NCBI RefSeq assembly: GCF_000002865.3
Contig: NW_001865046.1
Coordinates: forward strand, 315,113-329,963
Length of the DNA: 14,851 bases
Direction: 5' to 3'
Origin: Monosiga brevicollis MX1
Taxonomy: Eukaryota; Opisthokonta; Choanoflagellata; Craspedida; Salpingoecidae
The translations under genes and the position numbers were made by a program. This document shows, one piece after another, positions 1 to 7,899 of the stretch. Each line of letters opens with the position of its first letter. Position 1 is the stretch's first letter. The notes under the pieces are model-generated. The model was given only the letters and a program-made list of their open reading frames with translations. It did not search any database and was not told where the DNA came from.

Positions 1-115
1 CACCGCTGCTAATCACCTCGGGTGCCAGCCATCGCATGGGCAACCCCTCCTGACACGAGTCCACAAATGTCTCCTGGGACTTGTCCAACAATACGCCCAA
101 GCCAAAGTCACCAAT
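1..115 (-). CDS. Gene 1 last kinase exon, partial
   Basis: Starts after acceptor TGCGTAG (AG at 117-116) with [12 protein letters not shown] and runs through LPMRWLAPE to the window edge. Only 38 codons are present; the rest of the C-lobe and the tail lie outside. By comparison with gene 2, about 184 residues are missing. Confidence 0.9.
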   Translation of the reverse strand, partial: MGDFGLGVLLDKSQETFVDSCQEGLPMRWLAPEVISSG

Positions 116-1247
116 CTACGCAATCCAGGCCAACATTTCGCGCAATAGGTGGAAAGCGAGACACAGAAGGGGGTTGAGACGAGGAGAGAGACAGAGACAG
201 AGACAGAGACAGAGAGCCAAAAAAAGAAAAGAAAAGAAAAAAAAAAGCAAAGGAGGAATCATTGTGAGAGAGCCGCAGGACAAGAACCAAAAGGGGTTTA
301 CAAGCATGGACCCGCCAAGGAGGATCAGCCCGGGACAGACCCAGGTCGAACAAGGCGAGGAGCATGGCAAGCAAGCAGAGGTTTGTGTTGTACAAACGCG
401 CGAAAGCGTGTGCGCAACCGTACCTTGGGCACAAGACGACGGCTCACAAACACATTGCGAGCTGCCAGATCACGATGGACGATGCGCAGCTCGCTCACAA
501 AGGCCATGCCCGAGGCAATGCCTTCCGCAATGTCGCACAACCTGGGCAGACTCAAGCCCCCATCCTCGATGTTGCTGTTGCTGCTCGGTTTGTGCTCGTG
601 CAGGTAGTCGCGGAGGTTGCCCAGAGGCATCAGCTCTACACACGTACAGGCACATACGGGCACAGATGTACAGGCACACACACACACATATACAGGCACA
701 TACGGGCACAAACATACACACACAGGCACATGCATGCAGGCATAGCAGCGCCAGGAAGAGGGAGAAGACGTGAGAAGGGGGTCGCGTCAAGCATGGACCA
801 AGGCGAGCCTCAACCACGACAGTCACGTACCAGTGGCCAGCATCATCGGGCTTTCTTGAGTCACCTGGCCACAAATTGTCAAGACCTAACGCCGACACCG
901 GCAACACGCGCCCCCCCGCCAAACGAAAGCAGACAGGCAACAACACGCCACGATGTGAGAATCCATTCGTGTATGCGCGGGTCAAAGCACACGTGCGAAA
1001 GCTTGGCAAGTGTCGTCAAAAAACGACGCCTCCTTGCTCATCCACCCAGAGCCCGATGGAACGTACATTGCGATGCGGCCCAGCGCGGTGAAGCAGCTTC
1101 ATAATGTGCATCTCAAATGCAAACTGTCGCTGTTGACGTGAGCCATGACCCCGAGTCAGCATCTTGACAGCCACGGGCACTCCCGCTTCACTGCCGTGGC
1201 TCTTAAGCACCTAAAAGCACGCACATGCCGCACAGCGCAGCATGCAT

Positions 1248-1343
<96 letters not shown>

Positions 1344-4300
1344 GCAAACAGACAACAGATCATCGCAGATACACCGTGTCAGCAAGGCTTGAGACATCCC
1401 TACTCGAGCAAAGTGGGCACCCCGCACCCCGCACCCCGCTGCCACTCACTCAAGCCTTCGATGGGGCCCAACCTCAGCCTCGAATCACACCCACCCAGTG
1501 TCACACCCACCATCACGCATCACCAAGACCCAAACTTACCGCTTGCACCACTTGGCCATACGCGCCTTTGCCCAGCTCCTTGCCAAGGACAATGTCTGCC
1601 ACATCCACCTCATACTCGTCTGCCTGCGGCTTAAAGTCTTGCAGCAGGCGTTGAGCCCGTCGGCGGTGACGCACCACCGCCAAGCCAAGCAAAAGCAGCA
1701 CCGCAACCGCCAACACGGGTAGCAACCTGGTCCCCGTCAGCGACCACGGGTCCTCCCCGTCCGAACGGCTTGCCTCAATCTCCGTCGCCACCAGGCTCCA
1801 GTCACTCCAGCCAGCCGCGGTACGGGCTCGGACCTGATACACGTCGTCTGGGCTGGTGGTCCAAAGGCCAAGCTCCGTTGCGTTGCCGCTCGTGTTGGTG
1901 CGCATGCCGCTCTGATTCAAGTTGATACCGACCTCATAGCCCACGAGGATGCCATTGACCTCGGCAGGCATGTCCCACACCAGGCTCACATTGTATTGGT
2001 TCTTGCCAGCCACAAGCTTCCGCTGCACCTGCACGTGGCGTGGGGCTGAGGGTGAGGCCTCTGGGGTCATGAAGGACATGGCCATGACTGGGCCGGCCCC
2101 CGCTGAAGTGGCAGCCGAGACCTCCAAGGTGTACTGAGTGTAGGGAAGCAGGTTGCCCAGGGCCAGCTCGCGAGCCAACAAGGCCCCGCCCTCGCTGAGC
2201 TCCGCTGTGCTGTTCGCCGTGCCGTTCTGCACGCTGCCGCTACGCTCGGTGCTTCCGGTCACCGTGGGACAGGTATGGTCGGCACACGATAGGGACCATG
2301 GCCACCGAGTAATGGGGCCATTGGCCACGACGGGGTCATCCAGTTCCAGGGTCAGGCCCCGGGCATGAACCATGGTCCTAGCCACGACGGGCGGCGAGTC
2401 TGGCCGAGCCGTGGCCGTCCGAAACACAGTCTCGGCCTGAAGTGGATCGGAAAAGTACCCGTCGCCATCCGAAAGGTATGAGACCAGACGGTATTCGGTG
2501 TAGGGTTGTACGCAGGCGGGAGCTGCATCCTCGGTCGAGGTCGGCTGACAAGTCTCTGGAACCAGGGTTGGCGAGGCAGTCGTCAGCTGTGGGCGGTGGG
2601 CCGTCGCATTGTCTACCCACTCCACACCAGACAGCTGCTCGAGGCCCACATGCTCGACATAGGCGTCCAGAGAGGCATCGGTGCTGCGCGAATATCCGAT
2701 GCGGCGTGCCTGTGCAGCAATGCGATCGGCCACAACGCCCATGGTCGGCTTCCCGCGCGCACTGATTGGATGTGGGTCGCTGCGAACAACGTGCTGGCGG
2801 CCAGCAATGACAAAGGACGCCTGAACCATGAGCTCCACGTTCTCCCAGTCGTCCACGCAGTTGACGTCGCCCGGTCGGCGACAGCGGTCCACCTTCATGG
2901 TGGTTTTGGTGTCCGTGTGGACCTGGCGCCACGAAGTGATGGACGTCAGAATGCGGTTGACCACACTGGTGGCACGGGCAGCGGTCAGTTCAATGGCCTC
3001 GAGACCCGGGGCAGCCTGCACACCACGGCGCAGAATGGCGGTGAGAGCATCGGCGTGTTGCTGCGGGGTGGCTTTGCGGAAGAAGAGTGTGTAGAGAATG
3101 TCGATGCGTTTGCCAGCCACCTTGGGTGGCTTGACAACGACAACAAACTTCTGCGGGTTGACCAGTGCCTGCTTGATCTGGACGGCGTAGAGCTGTTCGA
3201 GCTCATCCTCGCGCTCACGAAGGACGAGGGTATTGATGGGTGCAACCTCGACCAGGCTGGCGGCCGTGATGCTCGACTCGACCAGCATGGCGGCCATGTC
3301 CTCGATCGTCACATTGGCCAGGGCCCGCGTCGTCTGATCCAACATGGTGCTGGCCACGTTGACGTTGAGCTGCAGCGTCATGTCCACCTCATTGGCACGG
3401 CGGCGCCGGCCAAACTCGTTGTCGTTGCCGTTGTTGTTGCCGTTGTTGTTGTTGTTGTTGTTGTTGCTACGGCTTTGCGGTGCCCAGCTCACCGAGATGT
3501 TGGCAAGGCCAAGGCGAGTCGAGATCAGGTTACCGAGCAAGGCCAGAACCTCTGGCGACGCCGCATGCTCGGCGTCCACATCAGTCATCCGCACCGCAAA
3601 GCTCTGCTCTGCGGCAGCCGCCGCATCACACGCGCGATCACCATAGGGCCCACCCGCATCGCACAGGACGGCGTTGTTGGTGATGACCATGGGAACACCA
3701 GGCTTCAGTGACTTCAATCGTGCATCCACCAGATCAGGATTGCCCGAGAGCTCGATCGAGCTGGCACCGGCCACGCGATCCAAAAAGCCCAAGTGCGTCA
3801 AATCAACATTGTTTCGCACGACCAGCCGACCCGCAATAAAAGCCACCTCGTGCAACCGGGCATAGAGCTGACCCTCGGTCAGGGCCGTGGCATCCAGGAC
3901 CAAATCGCCTTGCACGTACTGGCAGCCATAGGCCAAGCCCTTGAGAACGGTGCTGCTGGTACACGTGCGAGGACAGCTGACGCAGGCGGCCGTGCAGGCG
4001 TGACGGCCCGTCCCGGGATCGGCCACGGGGTCGATGAACATGGGGCACACATTGCCTGCCGTACCGTCGGTGCCCAGGGATGTGTTGGCCAGTTCGGCTG
4101 GGATGGAAAAGCTGGTCGCCAGGCGTTCATCACTGGCCCACCATAGGGCATTGGTGCGATCCGGGGTGACAACGTGCGCGGCGCGAAGCGGTGTGTTGCT
4201 GAGAAGGACGCCGCCGTTGAGAGTGGAGTCGAGGACATCAAGGAGGGAGCTGTTGCTGCTGCCAGCCCCCGTATCGGGCGTGGACAGAGAGCAGTTGATG

Positions 4301-6931
4301 AGGGCCAGGCTCTCGCCCTGAAGGGTCGAGTTCTTGAGCTTGGCTTGCAGCTTGGCCACGGTGGGGTCGCGACCGGCCACCTGGTTCCGACGCTGCTGAA
4401 CCAGGCCTTGGTCCGAGCCCTTGAGCAACTGGGCCAAAGTCTCGAGCTCGACATCATGAATGGCGATGAGCTCGAGGTAGCCACCCACCGAGGTCAACGT
4501 GTGGAGGAGCTCCTGGACCAGGCCAGGGCTGAGGCTGCCCGAGGCATTGTTGAGGGTGAGACTGCCCAGGAAGGCGACACAATTCAGGTCCAGGATATGA
4601 ACCAGGCCGGCATCGTCCATGACCTCGAGGGAGGGAGGCAGCGCACTGCAAGCCAGCTTCCGCTCGCAGCGAGCCCCGCTGGTCCAGCCGGGACAGGTAC
4701 AGGTATAGCTCGGTGTCGGCTGCTCTTGATTCCAGGTACAGGAGCCCGTGTTGAGGCAGGGTTCGCTGGCGCAGGGGTCGAGGGAGATGTTGCAGTAGGG
4801 CCCGCTTTGTAGGGCAGTGCACGAGCAAGAGAAGGAGCCAGGCACGTTGTGGCAAGTGGCGCCGTTGGCGCAGGGGTTGAAGGTAGCGCATTCGTCCTGG
4901 TCAGTGCGACAGTCGGAGCCGACCCAGCCCGGCATGCAATGACACTGACCCTGGTAGAGGTCGCCGATGCAGGTGCCACCATTGTAGCAGGTCATGAGGG
5001 CGCAGGGTTCGGTGATGCAGGTGTAGGATTCCGACGTTTGGACACAGTGCTGGCCTGGAGCCGAACAGTTTGGACAGGGGGAGGTATAGGTGTCGCATGT
5101 GGGGCCGCTGTGGTGTTGAGGACAGTCGCACGTGTAGCCGCCGATCGTGTTGGTGCAGCTACCCCCGTTGAGGCATGGGTTGGCCTCGCCATCACACTCG
5201 TTCACGTCCGTCTCGCAGTTGCTTCCCGTGTATGTCGCGGGGCAGTCGCACGTGTAGCCACCGATCGTGTTGGTACAGCTGCCCCCGTTGAGGCATGGGC
5301 TGACTCCGCGATTACACTCGTTCACGTCCGTCTCGCAGTTGCTTCCCGTGTATGTCGCGGGGCAGTCGCACGTGTAGCCGCCGATCGTGTTGGTGCAGCT
5401 ACCTCCGTTGAGGCATGGGCTGGCTTCGCCATCACAAGGGTTTTGCCGCATGCAGGCGGAGTCGATGCATGCGAATCCCTCTGGACATTCAATTGAATGC
5501 GCGCACCACTGAGAGGAGCAAAATGGAGCTGCAGATCCTCCATCGCAAACACAATATGAATTCACGCAAGCGCCACTTGTGCCGCAGTCAGAACTTTGCC
5601 TGCACATTTCTTTGAGGGCTTCACGCGACGCGCGAGGGATCCCCTCGTTGAGAATAAGCACGTCATAAAATTCTCCACGGAAGTTCCAGCCGGTTTCATA
5701 CACATCACTGGCCACTGAAGATGGAGACGCTATTTTTCATCGTGTAATTGCACAGAAAGTGAGTCCGTCACTCTATGAACTACGGTGCGGTCCTCGAAGC
5801 TCAGGGACCTACCCCCAGCAGATGATCTTCGAATGAGGCCTCCAAGCATCCAAGGGCCGTTGTTGGAATAAAAGGCTGTGAATCTCGTAGCAAAGACAGT
5901 GACATGAGCACGATTGTTTGTCGATGAGTCATTCTCTATATGGCTGGGGCTCGACGACACACCTGCCGTTGATGCTGTGATGCATTTGGCGTAGCTACCA
6001 AAGCCGTAGCATATTTGATTTGGTTTCACAATCAAGTGTCCCTATAATATCAAGTACATTGGGTTTAGGCTTTGGCAGGTCTCGACAGCAAACCGCATCC
6101 TTTCGTCTGCACAGACCTGGAAGCGAATGTATAATCCGACAGGCATTCCAATGCAGTCGTCTCTCAATTCAGAGGTGGATGACTCTGAGAAAGCGACGCA
6201 GAGCTGTCAAACCGGTTTCAACATGAGTTGGCTTAGCCTGGGCACATAAAAAATCCGCATTGCCTTGCTAAGAGCATACATAGTTGCTGAGGATGAAAAG
6301 ACCAATGTCTCCGCCTTCGGCAAAGTCGACATATGTCGGCTCGTAGTCGCGCTGTGCTTTTGCGAGGAGTGTGCCATCCGCCGTGGAAAATCTCATGAAA
6401 TCAAACACCGCTTCAACTAATGTGAGCGCGAATCGCACCAGGAAGTGTGGGTGAGGGAAGGCGAGAGGAGAGAGGAAGAGGAGAGGAGAGACACTGATGA
6501 TGTGAGACAGAGTTTGGAGAGCTGGAAAGCAACGTACAGGGTTGGTGAAAGACGCTGTGATCAGGAATGAAGACTGCGGTTGTTTGCTGCCATTGAGAGA
6601 TGGGTAGAGGGTTGAGCAGGCATCAGCTGGATAACACCGCTGAGCAGCAGCCGTAAGATATCTCTAGAATGCCCAGCACCTGCACCGTACCGAGCTGAGG
6701 TCTCCTAGATTATGTTGATAGATGCTTGTGTCTGCAGGTGGGCTTCGTGCTGGGTTAAAGCGAAGGAAGAGCTGCAAGACATAACGAGGAAGGTGTGAGG
6801 CAGGTGTCTTGGGACCAAGAAGTTGGTTGCCTTTGGCGTTTGAATGTAGCGACACAGACCTCATCTCGCCCAGCATGGACCAACAGGAGCATAGCCAGCG
6901 CGATCACGGCGGCGTGTAAAAACCCGGCCAT
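1..6931 (-). CDS. Receptor tyrosine kinase gene 1 (LamG-EGF-L domain-FN3-TM-kinase), 3' end cut by window start
   Basis: This is a single-pass receptor tyrosine kinase. Reconstructed exons, all minus strand: 6931-6860, 6771-6691, 6639-6538, 6416-6280, 6041-5813, 5714-1540, 1210-1067, 885-831, 635-424 and 115-1 (incomplete). From 6041 on, all introns are GT-AG and phases match; the first exons are tentative. Order of parts: signal peptide, LamG-like domain, Cys-rich segment, EGF modules, insulin-receptor-like L1 / Cys-rich / L2, Asn-rich tract with RRRR, FN3 domains, membrane span, kinase. Kinase hallmarks are the glycine loop [21 protein letters not shown] and RWLAPE. The window begins just after the APE motif, so the rest of the C-lobe and the tail are absent. 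Domain order comes from reading motifs by eye; kinase, EGF and TM are firm, L domains fairly firm, LamG moderate. Confidence 0.85.
182..246. repeat. GACAGA repeat and A-rich tract in gene 1 intron
   Basis: Purine-rich low-complexity stretch: about five AGAGAC units followed by runs of A broken by single G. On the coding strand it is C/T-rich and lies within the 308-base intron (423-116) before the DFG exon. Confidence 0.9.
424..635 (-). CDS. Gene 1 kinase exon: hinge to catalytic loop
   Basis: 212 bases from acceptor GTGTAG (AG at 637-636) to donor GTACGG (423), phase 1 in and 0 out. Encodes [12 protein letters not shown], helix E, and the catalytic loop HRDLAARN of tyrosine kinases. About 20 residues before the helix E part ([10 protein letters not shown]) form a short kinase-insert-like loop. 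Confidence 0.9.
641..742. repeat. Imperfect CA-rich minisatellite, gene 1 intron
   Basis: The motif ACAGGCACATACGGGCACA occurs twice about 45 bases apart, with CA runs and further ACAGGCA pieces between and after. It sits directly upstream of the acceptor of the hinge exon. Confidence 0.85.
831..885 (-). CDS. Gene 1 kinase micro-exon: hinge strands and gatekeeper
   Basis: 55-base exon from acceptor CGTTAG (AG at 887-886) to donor GTACGT (830), phase 0 in, phase 1 out. Encodes [18 protein letters not shown], i.e. strands beta4-beta5 ending with the gatekeeper threonine. It fills exactly the gap between the exons either side, and G+AG restores the glutamate of the hinge (LATELM). Confidence 0.85.
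1067..1210 (-). CDS. Gene 1 kinase exon: beta3 lysine and helix C
   Basis: 48 codons, phase 0 at both ends, from acceptor CTTTTAG (AG at 1212-1211) to donor GTACGT (1066). It encodes VPVAVKML, with the ATP-binding lysine, and [11 protein letters not shown], with the helix C glutamate. It joins the glycine loop exon directly. Confidence 0.88.
1252..1342. repeat. (CA)n microsatellite in gene 1 intron
   Basis: About 45 uninterrupted CA units, read as TG on the coding strand, lying about 40 bases upstream of the 3' splice site of the intron between the glycine loop and lysine exons. Confidence 0.97.
1540..5714 (-). CDS. Gene 1 main exon: Cys-rich, EGF, L1-CR-L2, FN3, TM and juxtamembrane
   Basis: One uninterrupted frame of about 1,392 residues between an acceptor CTTCAG (AG at 5716-5715) and a donor GTAAGT (1539-1534). 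Residues, counted from 5715: 1-38 end of the LamG-like domain (NFRGEFYDVLILNEG); 38-90 Cys-rich; 93-208 three near-identical 40-residue EGF repeats with DVNEC; 213-352 further EGF modules; 365-545 receptor L1; 557-590 Cys-rich link ([16 protein letters not shown]); 597-690 L2 ([13 protein letters not shown], then VITNNAVLC); 751-766 Asn-rich; 770-773 RRRR; about 1060-1310 FN3 strands with WSDWS at 1303-1307; 1331-1348 membrane span; RHRRR stop-transfer; 1373-1392 start of the kinase with GKGAYG. The ectodomain has many NxS/T sites. Residues 700-1050 have no clear family to my eye. Confidence 0.92.
1672..1725 (-). other. Transmembrane segment, gene 1
   Basis: Eighteen hydrophobic residues ([18 protein letters not shown]) followed at once by RHRRR, a stop-transfer signal. 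This puts the EGF/L/FN3 part outside and the kinase inside. A juxtamembrane tyrosine (DEYEVD) lies 20 residues further on. Confidence 0.9.
3418..3465 (-). repeat. Coding AAC trinucleotide run (Asn-rich), gene 1
   Basis: Eight consecutive Asn codons, then Gly, three Asn, Gly and N-D-N, nearly all AAC. Just downstream in the protein is FGRRRRAN (RRRR at 3397-3408). It probably forms a flexible, exposed linker between L2 and the following region. Confidence 0.95.
5086..5440 (-). repeat. EGF array of gene 1: three 120-base units
   Basis: Units begin near 5201 and 5321, plus a third, diverged one ending in QHHSGPTC. Each unit encodes one 40-residue EGF module ([28 protein letters not shown]). The pattern C-x-N-x4-Y-x-C-x-C fits the Asp/Asn hydroxylation site of calcium-binding EGF domains, and CLNGGSC fits the O-fucose consensus C-x4-S/T-C. 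Confidence 0.9.
5813..6041 (-). CDS. Gene 1 exon 5: LamG-like domain, second half
   Basis: 229 bases from acceptor ATTATAG (AG at 6043-6042) to donor GTAGGT (5812). It joins the previous exon in phase 0 and ends in phase 1, matching the 2-base start of the next exon at 5714. Residues such as HVTVFATRFTAFYSNNGPWM resemble the late strands of LamG / concanavalin-A-like domains. Reading on past 5813 gives a stop at 5730, consistent with an intron of 98 bases (5812-5715). Confidence 0.55.
6280..6416 (-). CDS. Gene 1 candidate exon 4: LamG-like domain core
   Basis: Starts after acceptor CACATTAG (AG at 6418-6417), preceded by a long C/T-rich tract typical of a 3' splice site, and ends at donor GTATGC (6279). 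The 45 complete codons include FSTADGTLLAKA and GGDIGLFILSNY, close to the dGtLL and gxlxlxl strands of LamG domains. The exon starts in phase 1 while candidate exon 3 ends in phase 0. So a splice site is misplaced, a short exon is missing, or a base is wrong. The reading frame is open without splicing from 6639 to 6280. Confidence 0.45.
6538..6639 (-). CDS. Gene 1 candidate exon 3: LamG-like domain
   Basis: 34 codons after an acceptor CTGCTCAG (AG at 6641-6640), ending at donor GTACGT (6537). The end, SSFLITASFTNP, looks like the 'sFtisa' strand of LamG-type jelly rolls. The intron before it would be only 51 bases. The exon joins exon 2 in phase 0 but does not join exon 4 in phase. Confidence 0.4.
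6691..6771 (-). CDS. Gene 1 candidate exon 2: start of LamG-like domain
   Basis: 27 codons between an acceptor TCTTGCAG (AG at 6773-6772) and a donor GTACGG at 6690, the same donor used at 423 in a secure kinase intron. The residues LFLRFNPARSPPADTSIYQH resemble the first strand and the D-x-S turn of LamG / concanavalin-A-like folds. Phase 0 on both sides. Supported by splice signals and resemblance only. Confidence 0.45.
6860..6931 (-). CDS. Gene 1 candidate exon 1: signal peptide
   Basis: 24 codons from the first in-frame ATG at 6931, which sits in a strong Kozak context (GCCATGG). The peptide starts MAGFLHAAVIALAMLLLVHA, a classic signal peptide with a hydrophobic core and a small-residue cleavage site before GRDE. 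A donor GTCTGT follows at 6859; phase 0. A signal peptide is what a receptor with this ectodomain needs, and it lies upstream on the right strand. The exact donor is uncertain. Confidence 0.6.
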
Positions 6932-7899
6932 GGCTCGTGTGCTACCGCCCAGCGTCTGGGCCAATCGCGCTGCAGCGGTGGCAATCCTTGACAAGCTGCC
7001 ACCTCTGGTTGACAAACGAGAGTGCGTCCTGCTCGTGTTCTAGCGCCGAAAACAGACAGGTGGCTGGGGGTGCAGTTGTAGGCGATTAAAAAGGATGTGG
7101 CGGAGGTATGATTACTCGAGGAAAAAGAAAGGCTGCTCGCACTCTTGAGCCCAAGTCGTGCAGCGACACAAGAGACCAGTTTGTGTGGGTGCCAAGGCTG
7201 CGTGCAGACGTTGCTCCTTGTGGTTTGTATTCCTCTGAGGACAACCCCGACTGTGAAGTTACGCTGCGCAAGAAGCATAGAAGGGCTCAAGCTTGGCAGG
7301 GTTGGAGCGGCGTCTCCCCGCTCGTGCAAATGGAACCTGCAACCCCACCTTCCCAGCTGCCCAAACCGCTACATACCTTCACGGCTTTCCCACAACACGA
7401 GACGAGGGATCAAGGCAGAGGAGCACTTTCAGCCATGATGTAGCGGACACAACGCACGCAATCCAACAATCCAACATGCTCTCCCCCCCACATCCTCGTG
7501 TGTCAGGCATAGACACCACAAGCAGCTAAAGGCTGAATGCCTTTGTGGCGCAAAGCAGAGAAAAGCTCAGGGCACGTTTAGTACGAAAGTCAAGCGTCCC
7601 TCAGCGCAAGCACCAGCCGCCTGAAATAATCTGTGTCCTTGCCACTCTGATAGTCCGGACGGGCCCATCAAGGATTCGTGACAACCACCAGGAAAGATTG
7701 TCCGCTGGGCCATGAATGAAAGGAAGGCACTCCTCATTATTGTTGACCTTGACTCGACCTGGCCCGCCCTAACCTCCTTCCTGCTCTGCTTCGTTTGGGT
7801 GAGGATCAACACCGCGTCCGATGACAGGCATGCATTTGTGACTGTTCAATTAAGGACAAGGACAGGAACGAGCGCTGATCTCATGACGACTCGATGTTT
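6932..7899. other. Intergenic region between gene 2 and gene 1
   Basis: Should hold the 3' UTR and poly(A) site of gene 2 and the promoter and 5' UTR of gene 1. I found no convincing gene, no AATAAA on the minus strand and no clear TATA box. Short open frames on both strands here show no recognisable domain. A minus-strand ATTGG, i.e. a CCAAT box in reverse, lies at about 6960 near the gene 1 start, which may be chance. Confidence 0.6.

Larger units (their letters stand above)
1..5255. repeat. Long direct tandem duplication, left copy
   Basis: Matches 8454-13678 at an offset of 8453 bases, dropping to 8423 after the intronic CA repeat. Exons and introns alike are identical wherever I compared them, except the CA run. 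Differences start to appear around 5258, in the EGF array. The left end is set by the window, so the true extent may be larger. Confidence 0.93.

Noticed and set aside
81-773. Plus-strand open frame of 230 codons rich in Arg/Gln, also at 8534-9226
   Set aside because: It spans introns and antisense exons of the kinase, and its composition comes from GACAGA and A-rich repeats.
1242-1654. Open frames encoding long Thr-His or Cys-Val repeats
   Set aside because: Translations of the intronic CA microsatellite; no coding support on either side.
2506-3711. Plus-strand open frame of 401 codons (repeated at 10929-12134)
   Set aside because: It lies exactly antisense to the receptor exon; the peptide is low in recognisable motifs (poly-Val from the Asn run) and is explained by GC-rich codon bias of the real gene.
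5730-6035. Stand-alone 101-codon minus-strand gene
   Set aside because: Better explained as an exon (6041-5813) of gene 1, with a GTAGGT donor in phase with the next exon; the start would be a non-ATG codon.
6904-7329. Minus-strand open frame of 141 codons upstream of gene 1
   Set aside because: No domain, overlaps the signal-peptide exon in another frame; likely chance.
7108-7443. Plus-strand open frames in the intergenic region
   Set aside because: No recognisable motifs, no splice partners and ordinary composition; length is within chance for GC-rich DNA.
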